Made by a program: the position numbers and the translations under genes. From an uncultured Flavobacteriales bacterium (GTDB lineage: Bacteria; Bacteroidota; Bacteroidia; Flavobacteriales; Crocinitomicaceae), in the NCBI GenBank assembly GCA_946480085.1, contig CAMLHZ010000001.1, positions 434,001 to 498,000 of the forward strand: a stretch of 64,000 nt of DNA. The letters run 5' to 3'. Below the pieces are notes generated by a model. That model saw only the letters and a list, made by a program, of their open reading frames with translations, did not search any database and was not told where the DNA came from. Shown here piece after piece: positions 5,517 to 14,978 of the stretch. Every line of letters begins with the position of its first letter. Within the stretch, counting starts at the first letter, position 1.

Positions 5517-8483
5517 ATGGAGTATAATTTTATCGAAATCGAGCGCAAATGGCGCAAGTATTGGGCTGACAACAAAACGTTTGCAGCTGAAGACAACAGT
5601 TCTAAACCAAAGTTCTATGCATTGGATATGTTTCCGTATCCTTCCGGAGCTGGTTTACATGTTGGTCACCCGCTCGGTTACATCGCTTCTGATATCTATG
5701 CGCGTTACAAGCGTTTGAAAGGATTCAATGTGCTGCATCCAATGGGTTACGACTCATTCGGATTGCCTGCAGAGCAATATGCTATTCAAACTGGACAACA
5801 TCCTGCAATTACAACAGAGCAAAACATTGCGCGTTACCGCGATCAGTTGGACAAGATTGGTTTCTCGTTCGATTGGGACAGAGAAGTGCGTACTTCAGAT
5901 CCGTCTTATTACAAGTGGACACAATGGATTTTCAAGCAAATCTTCAACTCTTGGTACAACAACGATTCTGATAAAGCGGAACACATTGACACATTAATTG
6001 CTGCTTTCGAGAAGAACGGAAATGCTGGAATCAATGCTGTAAGTGAGTATACGCATTCATTTACTGCTGAGGATTGGAAAGCGTTTTCGGAGAAGGAGCA
6101 ACAACAAATTCTAATGGAATACCGCTTGGCTTACTTGGCTGATTCGTGGGTAAACTGGTGTCCGGCTTTGGGAACGGTTTTGGCAAATGATGAGGTCATC
6201 AACGGACTTTCTGAACGTGGTGGTCACCCCGTAGAACAAAAATTGATGCGTCAATGGTCGATGCGAATTAAAGCATACGCCGAGCGTTTGATCACAGGAT
6301 TAGATACTGTAGATTGGACAGACGCTATTAAAGATATTCAACGCAACTGGATTGGGAAATCTGTTGGATGTTCAGTGAAATTTGCCTTCGACTCCGCTCA
6401 GGCAGCAATTTCACCAGTTTCAGATATGTCGAATACTGAGGTCTCCGAGCGGAGTCGAGGAGTCGAGGTATTCACCACTCGCCCAGACACCATTTTCGGA
6501 GTTTCATTCATGGTTTTGGCACCTGAACATCCGTTGGTTGATGAAATCACCACTGCGGAATACAAAGACGCGATTGAAGCATATAAAACTGCGGCTTCGT
6601 TGAAATCGGAGCGTGACAGACAGGCTGATGTAAAGAACATTACAGGTCAATTTACTGGAGCTTATGTTGTTCATCCGTTCTCTGGAGAGCAAATTCCAGT
6701 TTGGATTGGTGACTACGTACTGGCTTCTTACGGAACTGGGGCAGTAATGGCCGTTCCTTGTGGCGATCAACGCGATTGGGATTTTGCGAAACATTTCAAT
6801 ATTCCGATCAAAAACATTTTTGAAAACGTTGATATTTCTGAAGCGGCTTACACCGAGAAAGAAGGAACAATTGCTGATTCTGGGTTCTTGACTGGACTTT
6901 CTGTGAAAGAAGCCATGAAAGCTGCGATTGCGAAAATTGAAGCAGATGGATTAGGAAAAGGAAAAACGAACTACCGTTTACGCGATGCGATTTTCTCTCG
7001 TCAGCGTTATTGGGGTGAGCCTTTCCCGGTTTATTATAAAAACGACATTCCTTACTTGGTTGATGACGCGCATTTGCCGATTGAATTGCCGGAAGTAGAT
7101 AAATATTTGCCAACAGAAGATGGTGAACCGCCATTGGCTCGTGCTGAAAAAAGCGCTTGGAAATACTCTGAAGGCGACAGAATGGAATACAACACCATGC
7201 CTGGTTGGGCGGGAAGTTCATTCTACTTCTTGCGTTACATGGATCCGAACAATCCGAATGAAGTTGTTTCTAAGGAAAAAGCAGATTACTGGAACCAGGT
7301 GGATTTATACATTGGAGGTTCTGAACACGGAACAGGTCACTTATTGTACTCGCGTTTCTGGTGTAAGTTCCTTTTCGATCGTGGATTTATCGGTTTTGAT
7401 GAACCATTTAAGAAAATGATCAATCAGGGGATGATTTTGGGGAGAAGTAGTTTTTTACATAGGGTTCATCATGGTGTTTTAACTTCGAAAAAAACGGGTG
7501 AGCAATTAAAGCAAAATGCTCCTTCGGTTTATGTATCATATGATTTACTTGAAACATTTACTGAAAAAGACTATTTGGAATTATTGTCAACAATTAATTC
7601 TGATTTTACTTCAATTCCATTTCCAACTTTCCAAAAAGGAGAAATTAAGTATGTTCCTCATCACGTGGACATCAAATTTGTCGACAACGATTTCTTAGAT
7701 CTGGAAATGTATAAAAAGGGATGGAATTTTGGTAACACTAACCCACATTGGGTGCAAAATTCAGAGAATAAATTCTTGTGCAGTTGGGAAGTAGAAAAAA
7801 TGTCCAAATCCAAATTCAATGTGCAAACGCCAGATGAATTGGTAGAGAAATTTGGAGCAGATACTTTGCGCATGTACGAAATGTTCCTTGGACCTTTAGA
7901 GCAAACCAAACCTTGGGATACGAAAGGAATTTCGGGAGTGCACAACTTTTTGCGTAAGCTTTGGCGATTGTTCTATAATGAAGGTGAATTAATCGTAACA
8001 GAAACTCCAGCGAGCAAAGAATCGTTGAAGACATTGCACAAGACCATCAAAAAAGTAGAAGACGATTTAGAGCGTTACTCGTTCAATACAAATGTTTCAA
8101 ACCTGATGATCTGTGTAAACGAATTGACGGAACAAAAATGTCACTCGAAAGAAGTGTTGGAAGAATTGGTTGTGCTTTTGGCACCTTACGCTCCGCATGC
8201 AGCAGAAGAATTGTGGGCAGAGGCTTTGAAGTATCCAAAAGGAAGTGTTTCTACGGCTAATTTCCCAAGTTTCAATGCGGATATGCTGGTTGAGGCAAAC
8301 ACGAAATATCCCGTAAGTTTCAATGGAAAAATGCGATTTAACGCTGAATTGCCTACAACCTTCTCTCCGAAAGAAGTAGAAGAAGCGGTAATGGCGATGG
8401 AAGAAACACAGAAATGGTTGGAAGGCAAAGCTCCTAAAAAAGTGATTGTTGTTCCTGGCAAAATCGTGAATATGGTAGTTTAG
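5517..8483 (+). CDS. leuS: Leucyl-tRNA synthetase
   Basis: This class I synthetase of 988 residues charges tRNA-Leu in the cytoplasm. The HIGH-like motif is HVGH at 48-51, and KMSKS is at 761-765. The CP1 editing domain contains TTRPDTIFG and GTGAVMAVP followed by DQRD. The C-terminal anticodon-binding domain ends in VIVVPGKIVNMVV. Two unusual stretches occur: residues 306-319 are encoded by what looks like an inserted palindromic repeat (6432-6472) just before the TTRPDT motif, and the block between about 640 and 755 is longer and more AT-rich than the insertion I know from other Bacteroidota LeuRS. Both keep the frame open, so the enzyme should be functional. Confidence 0.97.
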   Translation: MEYNFIEIERKWRKYWADNKTFAAEDNSSKPKFYALDMFPYPSGAGLHVGHPLGYIASDIYARYKRLKGFNVLHPMGYDSFGLPAEQYAIQTGQHPAITTEQNIARYRDQLDKIGFSFDWDREVRTSDPSYYKWTQWIFKQIFNSWYNNDSDKAEHIDTLIAAFEKNGNAGINAVSEYTHSFTAEDWKAFSEKEQQQILMEYRLAYLADSWVNWCPALGTVLANDEVINGLSERGGHPVEQKLMRQWSMRIKAYAERLITGLDTVDWTDAIKDIQRNWIGKSVGCSVKFAFDSAQAAISPVSDMSNTEVSERSRGVEVFTTRPDTIFGVSFMVLAPEHPLVDEITTAEYKDAIEAYKTAASLKSERDRQADVKNITGQFTGAYVVHPFSGEQIPVWIGDYVLASYGTGAVMAVPCGDQRDWDFAKHFNIPIKNIFENVDISEAAYTEKEGTIADSGFLTGLSVKEAMKAAIAKIEADGLGKGKTNYRLRDAIFSRQRYWGEPFPVYYKNDIPYLVDDAHLPIELPEVDKYLPTEDGEPPLARAEKSAWKYSEGDRMEYNTMPGWAGSSFYFLRYMDPNNPNEVVSKEKADYWNQVDLYIGGSEHGTGHLLYSRFWCKFLFDRGFIGFDEPFKKMINQGMILGRSSFLHRVHHGVLTSKKTGEQLKQNAPSVYVSYDLLETFTEKDYLELLSTINSDFTSIPFPTFQKGEIKYVPHHVDIKFVDNDFLDLEMYKKGWNFGNTNPHWVQNSENKFLCSWEVEKMSKSKFNVQTPDELVEKFGADTLRMYEMFLGPLEQTKPWDTKGISGVHNFLRKLWRLFYNEGELIVTETPASKESLKTLHKTIKKVEDDLERYSFNTNVSNLMICVNELTEQKCHSKEVLEELVVLLAPYAPHAAEELWAEALKYPKGSVSTANFPSFNADMLVEANTKYPVSFNGKMRFNAELPTTFSPKEVEEAVMAMEETQKWLEGKAPKKVIVVPGKIVNMVV
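6432..6472. repeat. Palindromic repeat apparently inserted inside leuS
   Basis: AATAC (6432-6436) and GTATT (6468-6472) flank a core containing GAGCGGAGTCGAG, nearly identical to the core of the intergenic hairpin at 22471-22490. It encodes about 14 residues in frame at a surface-loop position just ahead of the conserved TTRPDT motif. Confidence 0.5.
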
Positions 8484-8506
8484 ACAGGGGATTAAAAGGA
8501 ATACGT

Positions 8507-9028
8507 ATGTTTCAAGTAAAAGGAATTATTGGAGCTATAGTACTAGTATTTGTTCTATTGACGTTGCTAATTACATTCATTATCCGAGCTAAGAAAAAAG
8601 GAGGAATCAAAAAGTTTCTGGAACGCAGCGGAATTGCTTATAATGCTTTGCTTCAGGCACATGAGTCCGGACATTTCGTTGCAATTGATAGTCCCAAAAA
8701 GCAATTTCACTTAGCAATTTATTCGAAGACGAAGAAAGCTTATCAATCGAAAACGTTTGCGTTCGATCAGATCGAGCAATTCGAAGTTTATCATGACGGA
8801 GTTGTTGTGGGAAGACTGAATGATGCGAAAAACGAACTATTCAGGGTAGGAATTCCGGTATCAGGCTTGGTTTCTGTTCGTCTTTATATCAAAGGAATGC
8901 AGATGCCTTACCTGATGAAATTGGATTTCGTAGCGGAAGGAAACGGAAGTGCAATGAGTAATTCTACACTTGAAAAAAACGTGAATACATGGGTTTCTTC
9001 GTTTCATGAAATGATGAACACGAAATAA
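8507..9028 (+). CDS. Membrane-anchored hypothetical protein
   Basis: The product is 173 residues with one N-terminal membrane helix (about 7-27, GIIGAIVLVFVLLTLLITFII), then a RAKKKGG basic stop-transfer. The cytoplasmic domain is predicted to be beta-rich (FHLAIYSKTKKAYQS, VEVYHDGVVVGRLND-like pattern). The family is not recognised. It starts 23 bases after leuS and is probably co-transcribed, though the synthetase gives no functional hint. Confidence 0.65.
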   Translation: MFQVKGIIGAIVLVFVLLTLLITFIIRAKKKGGIKKFLERSGIAYNALLQAHESGHFVAIDSPKKQFHLAIYSKTKKAYQSKTFAFDQIEQFEVYHDGVVVGRLNDAKNELFRVGIPVSGLVSVRLYIKGMQMPYLMKLDFVAEGNGSAMSNSTLEKNVNTWVSSFHEMMNTK

Positions 9029-9092
9029 GCATGGTGTTCTGCCCAACCATTTCGTAAAGCCAACCGTTTCTTAAAGAACAAAACCTAAAATC

Positions 9093-10295
9093 ATGAGAAC
9101 ATTTCTACTTTTATTAGCAACTTCCTTCGTTAGCTCAATGTCCTTCGGACAAATGGCGTACGTGGGTTCTACTTCAACGAACTATTTGTACGTTGTAGAT
9201 CTGGAAAATCAGAATGTGACAGACAGTATTTATACTGGCGGAAATACTGGAAATGGTGCTTTTACAAGTGATTTTTCGCGATTCTACGTTCCTGTTTTCA
9301 ACATGTCGTCGGTTCTGGAAATTGACCCGTTAACACATACTGTCATTGACACCATTCCTGTTGGATTGGATCCAGTACAAGTGATAATCAATCAAGCTGG
9401 AACATTGGCGTATGTTTGTAATCAGGTCTCAAATTCGGTTTCCGTAATCGATCTTTCAAGTAATTCAGTGTTCTTTTCGTTCTCAACTGGTGCGTACCCA
9501 ACACAAATGGCTCTTTCACGAGATGAACAGCTGATCTACGTAAGTAATTCATTTGATTTTGAAGTTGGCGTTTACTCCACTAACACATTTATTGAAGTGG
9601 ATACTATTGATTTGCCGGGTACACCAGTTGGATTAGTACTTTCACCCGATGGTAATGAGTTGTACTGTTCTGCTCAGATGAATTCTGTAGGATATTTCGC
9701 AGTTATCGAAACGGCAGGTAATACGGTTGACACAAACATTGTTGTAGGTGCTCATCCACACGATGTTATGGTGAATAGCACAGGAACCAAGGCTTATGTC
9801 ACTATTATGGATGACAATACGGTTTCTCAAATTGACATCGCTTCTCATGCGTTAACAACAACCAATGTTCAGGTCTATCCAACCTATTTGGCATCCAATC
9901 TTGCTGAAACGTACTATTATACCACGAATACCAATAGCCATTCACTTTCAAAGATCGATGCTGTTACCGATGCAGTCGTGAATCACTTCCAGGTTTGTCC
10001 AAATCCCATATGTATTTCCGTTTTTCCAAAAAATGTGAGTTTGCAGGAAGTCAATTCTGCTGATTTGCTCGTTTATCCAAACCCAAGCAATGGTCATTTC
10101 ACCATTGAACTCCCTAAAAGCAATGGCTCCGAACAGTTGATTCGTTTGGAAACAATGGATGGAAAAGAAATTGCTTCTTACAAAACCTCGTTATCGATTT
10201 TCGAATGGAACGGTGACTTGCAAAATGGTTCATACCTGCTTTCGGTTGCCAGTGAAAATGAAGTTTCTTGTGTCAAAATTCTGGTGAATCGTTGA
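9093..10295 (+). CDS. Secreted YVTN-type beta-propeller with T9SS sorting domain
   Basis: The product has 400 residues: a signal peptide (1-20, SFGQ cleavage), then at about 22-310 repeated blades of roughly 42 residues with the YVTN pattern (AYVCNQVSNSVSVIDLSSN, LIYVSNSFDFEVGVYS, AYVTIMDDNTVSQIDIAS). The C-terminal 75 residues are a type A T9SS sorting domain (LLVYPNPSNGHFTIEL ... GSYLLSVASE). It should be exported through the outer membrane and either anchored or released. Propellers of this class act as binding scaffolds; the ligand is unknown. Confidence 0.88.
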   Translation: MRTFLLLLATSFVSSMSFGQMAYVGSTSTNYLYVVDLENQNVTDSIYTGGNTGNGAFTSDFSRFYVPVFNMSSVLEIDPLTHTVIDTIPVGLDPVQVIINQAGTLAYVCNQVSNSVSVIDLSSNSVFFSFSTGAYPTQMALSRDEQLIYVSNSFDFEVGVYSTNTFIEVDTIDLPGTPVGLVLSPDGNELYCSAQMNSVGYFAVIETAGNTVDTNIVVGAHPHDVMVNSTGTKAYVTIMDDNTVSQIDIASHALTTTNVQVYPTYLASNLAETYYYTTNTNSHSLSKIDAVTDAVVNHFQVCPNPICISVFPKNVSLQEVNSADLLVYPNPSNGHFTIELPKSNGSEQLIRLETMDGKEIASYKTSLSIFEWNGDLQNGSYLLSVASENEVSCVKILVNR

Positions 10296-10320
10296 TAGAA
10301 TAAATTCGTACTTTGCTGGT

Positions 10321-11232
10321 ATGAAACACTTCCTATCCTTTTTCTTCCTATCTACAATTACGTGTTTTTCTCAGGATTACACGTCTGAAGAATTGGTAAT
10401 TCCCTTTGAGTGGCATCCGCAAGATTTAACCTGGATGATATCAGATGAATATTATTCACACGAGAATTTTCTTGATGGTCGTAGAGATTATACCTCTGAG
10501 TTACCTTATTCCGGAACTGGAGTAGAAATGTTGCATACGGGTTTTTTTCGTGCCGGAAATCGCTTTGTAGAGTTCACTCAATATCCGGGAGTGCGTTTCT
10601 TTTTTAAAGAATGGAGCGACAGCTTGAAATCGGATCTTCTGCATTTCGGAGAAGTTGAGGTTGACGCTGAAAGCCTGGAAATGCGCGAAGCCACACTAAC
10701 AAACATGGATGGCGAAGATTCGTTGGGATTTGAGTTGTATTATACCTTTAAGAAGGTTGGTCCGTGGGAATTCAGATTACCGGATAATTCTAAGTTGTTC
10801 GGAAATTACGAATACGGCAAACGTGTTGGAACTTGGACGAATTACTTCAATACACCGTTGGTAAGTCCAGACTTTCTCCCAACATTAAAGACATTTGAGT
10901 ATGAAGCTGAAGTTCTGAAAACAATAACGCAGGTAGATAGAAGTCAGGCTAGTAGGGAAGAGAAACTGAAGCTTTTGACAGCAAAGTGGAAAGCTCCAAT
11001 GCTGCTTGATGCAAAAGGAGTTGCACTTTATAAGCAAGGTTACAAGGTGGTGAAATTCTCTAAAGAAGAAAAATCTAAATTTCCGTGTTCTGGAAGATTC
11101 ATTGGAGTTTCCACAAAGAATACCTTACTCAAGTGGGAAATCAAAGAGGACAATACCATTATCATTGAAGGACATCAATTCACTATTTTGTATTTGACGG
11201 AAGATCGTTTGCTACTTAAGGTTGTTGACTAA
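10321..11232 (+). CDS. Secreted hypothetical protein
   Basis: The product has 303 residues with a signal peptide (MKHFLSFFFLSTITCFSQ). The mature part is rich in aromatic and charged residues and includes PWEFRLPDNSKLFGNYEYGKR, which recalls MORN-like 'antitoxin YwqK' repeats (GxYxxGKRxGxW: YEYGKRVGTWTNYF), though only one such unit is clear. No sorting domain is seen, so it is probably periplasmic. It begins 26 bases after the propeller gene and is probably transcribed with it. Confidence 0.7.
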   Translation: MKHFLSFFFLSTITCFSQDYTSEELVIPFEWHPQDLTWMISDEYYSHENFLDGRRDYTSELPYSGTGVEMLHTGFFRAGNRFVEFTQYPGVRFFFKEWSDSLKSDLLHFGEVEVDAESLEMREATLTNMDGEDSLGFELYYTFKKVGPWEFRLPDNSKLFGNYEYGKRVGTWTNYFNTPLVSPDFLPTLKTFEYEAEVLKTITQVDRSQASREEKLKLLTAKWKAPMLLDAKGVALYKQGYKVVKFSKEEKSKFPCSGRFIGVSTKNTLLKWEIKEDNTIIIEGHQFTILYLTEDRLLLKVVD

Positions 11233-11233
11233 T

Positions 11234-11285
11234 CTTCCCTCTTATCAGACTGAGTGCGGAGCGTATCGAAGTCGACAAGGGGGAG
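11234..11285. terminator. Imperfect hairpin between convergent genes
   Basis: CTTCCCTCTT (11234-11243) can pair with AAGGGGGAG (11277-11285). The loop contains ACTGAGTGCGGAGCGTATCGAAGTC, written here as two overlapping pieces of the dispersed GAGCGGAGTCGAA repeat family. It lies between the stop codons of convergent genes and probably terminates both. Confidence 0.45.
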
Positions 11286-11295
11286 GAGTTAAAAC

Positions 11296-14200
11296 CTAAT
11301 TAAACAAATTCGAGCCACCACCATTAACATTAAACTTGATAGGCAAATTATACCACATCGCTACATTTTTGCCATTGTTTTTGGCTGGTGTCCAGTTGGG
11401 CATATTGCCAACCGCCCGTTTTGCTTCGGCATCACATTCCGGACATTTAGGAATTCCTTTTGTGACCTTAACATTTGTGATTTCACCAGTTGAGGAGACC
11501 ACAAAACGAAGGTAGACACGTCCTGAAATCCCTTCATCTAACGCGCGTTGTGGATAAACCATATTGGCATTTAAATAAAGCGTTAATGCCTGCAAACCTC
11601 CGGGAAAACCTGCTTCGTCTTCAACTATCGTTAAAATTTCAGGATCTGAAGGCTCGGGAATCATTTCTCCTTCTCCACTTTCACAGGTATAGATTGTTGG
11701 TCGCACAACTGTTCTGAAAACCGCATTTTCCTGGCGTTGTTTCTGCACTTTGTAGTTGGCTTTTTCCTTGAATAACCAGTTCAATTCCGACTGAATTTCC
11801 ATTGGTCGCCCCATTCTTTCGGAGTTCATTGCATTGATACGCTTGTCGAATTCCTGTTCTGAAACTTTTTCTAAAGAAGCTACGGTAACAGAGTGGAGTC
11901 GAAGTTCCGCTTCTCCAATCTCATTAAGAAAGAAACCGTTTTCGTTCATTCCCACAATCGCTGAAGTGTAATGCATATCGTCGTTTAGCAAATAATTAAG
12001 CACGCCGCTTGTGAAATCCAAACGCTGATAACTTGCTGTTTCTTTCGAGAACAAGTAAAAGAACAGTTTGTCGTATTGCTTGTAATCGTTAACAGTTGCT
12101 GTTAAAGATGAATAAGATATTTCTCCTTTTTTACCGCCGTGATAATCTTTAATTGTTGACGTTTTTCGAGCAGTTGTCGCATTGGCAACTTGTGAGTCAA
12201 TATTCAATATGTATGGACCTGTAAACGCTCTATAATTCAGCGCTTCAGTTTGTGTTTTGACAGCTTTGGGTTTTCCTGGCATTTCCTTTTTTGAATAATC
12301 TCTTTGCGGATTTTGCTTGATTGCATTGCTGTTTACTGGAGGAAATGTACTTCTGGAAATGGTAAACGACTTCACAATTCCCATCTGTCTGCTCACGTTC
12401 TGCAGATTGAAAGCACTTTCCTCCTGACGATTCATGGATTCCCGCATTCCTTTTCTGTACACTTCGTCTTTTCGCGAATCGTTAAGGTCCGAGTTCCATT
12501 TTTGCTCTTTTTTGAGCGTTGAAAGTGTTGCATTTTTCCCTTTCTCGCGAATGGTTTTTGTTGCCTGCTCGTAAAACAGTTTCAGGTTCTGTTGATGTGC
12601 ATTGTTCAGGTTCAGTTTCCCAACATGCTCATCCGCAAATTTCTGGAATTCAGGATAACCTAGTCTCACTACTTTTTCATCCAACTTCCAAAGTGGTTCA
12701 TTCAAGTTGTTTGCGTAAATATCAAAAACGCTTTCGTCACAGGTATTGTGAATGGCTTTCATGCGCTTTTCAAAATCTTGTGTCGCCAGAATCGTATTGT
12801 CGAATTTGGTATTCCAAATAGCCAATACTTTTGATGGTGGGATGTGTGATTTTTCCAAATTTTCACTAGTCATCGGTAAAACGAAGTTAGCTTCAAATGG
12901 AGGTAGACAATGCTCTTTTACCTTACAGGTAACATAGCCGTATTTTCCGCTAATAAGACCATTTTTTCCAGTAATGCGAATCTTTTGTTTGAACCTAATT
13001 TGACCTACATGATAACTCAAATTCTCATCAGCTAACTGATCGTATTCAATGATTGGTTTCGGTTCAACTGGATCACTGATTACTTCATAATTTGCTGATT
13101 CCTTAAGAGCGAATTGAGTTGGTGGTCCAAAACTGTTTACAGGTCTATAGATTGAATGAATGTACCAGCCTTCTGCAACAGTAACATTCGCAACCACCCA
13201 AGCTTCATTGGTTCCTTTTATTTTTTCAAGTGAGAATTCCCAACACACTTTGTCCTCTGGTCGCTCGATTTTAGAGATTGTACGATCTGCAGATATCCAG
13301 TAGCCCAAACGCGCCAATGAATCAATTTGAGCTCGATTTCTTTCTGGAGACCAATCAGACGGAACCGATGCTATATCAGCATGTGTAGTAGACTTATAGG
13401 CAGAAAAATTTGCAGTACCCCATGCTGGATTGCCAATCACTGTGTCTGCCGTTTCATCAAAACTCAAGTATAAACTATCGCGTTTACTTTTATCCGTGAA
13501 CCACTTCAGTTCATTCAGTTTCGGTTCATATTTGGGAGGAAATAAGTCGATATCTGCCATGCTTTTTGGAACAGGGAGACGTTCCATTTTTTGTTGATTC
13601 TGCCAGTCTACTTTTCCATCTTCGCCTTTCACACCGTTAAAAAGCATCATTCCATCTTTTTGTTCAGCTACAGGAACTTGAACGTAAATTCCTTTATCTG
13701 AAAGCTCCAGTTGTTTTCCTTCAGGTGTAAACGCATTCAGGGTAAACATTCCCTGCGTTTCCAATAATTTATCTCCACTTGTCGTACTTAAACCCGCTTT
13801 TACAATTTCGGCTGCGGTTTGTGCTTCTTGCCATTGAATGACCGCTTCACCTGAATATGGATTTCCATCCAATAGAAAAGAATTGTCAGTTATACTCAGC
13901 AAAACACCGCTTTCCGAAAGAAAAACATCATTCTCACCAGTGAACTTAAAGTACTCGGGAGTGATATTTTCGAAACCTAACTCTTCGGTCATTTCTTCGA
14001 GTAGTGCTGTTTCAATTACTTCGTCGGTTGAGCTATTTTCCGAAGATGGATTGGAGCTTCCTGTCGTGAGTAGAACCGCCGTTGCAATTGCTGCGACAAT
14101 AAGTACTACAATTCCGGTAGTTGTTATTGTTTTTTTCAGATGATGAAATTTTCCGCGCTTTACAACCATAGTTCGCAATGCCGATCTTTTGATGAGATCC

Positions 14201-14337
14201 TGCGTGAGTTTGTGCAATTCCAATTCCTGCTGAAGCGATGGACTTTTACTTAATTCTGCTTCAAAAGCCTCTTTTCCGTCTGCTGAAAGCTCGCCATTCA
14301 AATAGCGCTCAATCAATTGATTCCAGTTATTCTCCAT
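11296..14337 (-). CDS. Anti-sigma-like / DsbD-alpha-like / TonB fusion protein
   Basis: This 1,013-residue membrane protein has a cytoplasmic N-terminus (1-70; IERYLNGELSADGKEAFEAEL is the anti-sigma-like opening), one membrane helix (about 72-92) and a long periplasmic region. At about 360-495 is a domain resembling DsbD-N, with the Cys pair in YVTCKVKEHCLPPFE matching the CxxxxxC plus PP of that domain. The last 110 residues are a TonB C-terminal domain (FPGGLQALTLYLNANMVYP, GRVYLRFVVSSTGEITNVKV, MPNWTPAKNNGK). It begins 3 bases after the ECF sigma gene, so it is the probable anti-sigma factor. The combination suggests coupling of a periplasmic redox or TonB signal to sigma release (inference). 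Middle sections are unrecognised. Confidence 0.82.
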   Translation of the reverse strand: MENNWNQLIERYLNGELSADGKEAFEAELSKSPSLQQELELHKLTQDLIKRSALRTMVVKRGKFHHLKKTITTTGIVVLIVAAIATAVLLTTGSSNPSSENSSTDEVIETALLEEMTEELGFENITPEYFKFTGENDVFLSESGVLLSITDNSFLLDGNPYSGEAVIQWQEAQTAAEIVKAGLSTTSGDKLLETQGMFTLNAFTPEGKQLELSDKGIYVQVPVAEQKDGMMLFNGVKGEDGKVDWQNQQKMERLPVPKSMADIDLFPPKYEPKLNELKWFTDKSKRDSLYLSFDETADTVIGNPAWGTANFSAYKSTTHADIASVPSDWSPERNRAQIDSLARLGYWISADRTISKIERPEDKVCWEFSLEKIKGTNEAWVVANVTVAEGWYIHSIYRPVNSFGPPTQFALKESANYEVISDPVEPKPIIEYDQLADENLSYHVGQIRFKQKIRITGKNGLISGKYGYVTCKVKEHCLPPFEANFVLPMTSENLEKSHIPPSKVLAIWNTKFDNTILATQDFEKRMKAIHNTCDESVFDIYANNLNEPLWKLDEKVVRLGYPEFQKFADEHVGKLNLNNAHQQNLKLFYEQATKTIREKGKNATLSTLKKEQKWNSDLNDSRKDEVYRKGMRESMNRQEESAFNLQNVSRQMGIVKSFTISRSTFPPVNSNAIKQNPQRDYSKKEMPGKPKAVKTQTEALNYRAFTGPYILNIDSQVANATTARKTSTIKDYHGGKKGEISYSSLTATVNDYKQYDKLFFYLFSKETASYQRLDFTSGVLNYLLNDDMHYTSAIVGMNENGFFLNEIGEAELRLHSVTVASLEKVSEQEFDKRINAMNSERMGRPMEIQSELNWLFKEKANYKVQKQRQENAVFRTVVRPTIYTCESGEGEMIPEPSDPEILTIVEDEAGFPGGLQALTLYLNANMVYPQRALDEGISGRVYLRFVVSSTGEITNVKVTKGIPKCPECDAEAKRAVGNMPNWTPAKNNGKNVAMWYNLPIKFNVNGGGSNLFN

Positions 14338-14340
14338 GGT

Positions 14341-14901
14341 CTAAGAATTAGGGGTTAACTGTGAATCGAGTGGACTGAGGTTCTCGAAGTCCAACTGGAC
14401 TTCATGAACCAACTCCTTAGCTTTCTGAATACAGCGATATTTCTGGGCTTTGGCAACTTTGTCGTTACGCAAACCGAGTTTGTTAGCAATGTCGACCATG
14501 CTCCAACCCAAACCATAAAACAGCTGTAACAGTTCCCGACACTTCTCATCGATCTTCTGGATTGCAACTTCAAGCGATTGAAATTTCAGTTCCTTTTCCA
14601 CCCATTCGTCTGCATCTGGAGTTTCCAATTCAATTTTTTGTTCCTTCGCTTGTTTGCGTGTTTCAGCGTACCACAAAAACTTGCAGGTTTGCTTTATGTA
14701 ATGAATAGGTTCTACCGTGAATTGGAAATCGGGTGTTTCTTTTCGTCGGAGATAAATGATTATGGCTTCCTGAAAAAGGTCTTCGGCAGTTACAGCGTCG
14801 CAACCCAGTGATTTGAGCAAGCCCTTCACCTCTCGAAAATGCTTGTAAAGCTGATCGATTTCGCGTTTTAATGCTGCTTCAGATGCTGATTGTTTCATCA
14901 A
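14341..14901 (-). CDS. ECF-type RNA polymerase sigma factor
   Basis: The product has 186 residues. Region 2 is at about 15-85 (SLGCDAVTAEDLFQEAIIIYLRR, IHYIKQTCKFLWYAETRK) and region 4 at about 110-165 (CRELLQLFYGLGWSMVDIANKLGLRND, a helix-turn-helix). It should direct RNA polymerase to a small regulon. The adjacent downstream gene, 3 bases away, encodes a membrane protein with an anti-sigma-like cytoplasmic end, so the two form a transmembrane signalling pair. Two consecutive ATG codons open the frame; either could be the start. Confidence 0.87.
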   Translation of the reverse strand: MMKQSASEAALKREIDQLYKHFREVKGLLKSLGCDAVTAEDLFQEAIIIYLRRKETPDFQFTVEPIHYIKQTCKFLWYAETRKQAKEQKIELETPDADEWVEKELKFQSLEVAIQKIDEKCRELLQLFYGLGWSMVDIANKLGLRNDKVAKAQKYRCIQKAKELVHEVQLDFENLSPLDSQLTPNS

Positions 14902-14978
14902 TTTTTTTCAGGTAGTGCGAATATGATTGAAAGGTAAACATGATTCTGGATTTTTTTCAAAAACAAACGTTGTTTCTT

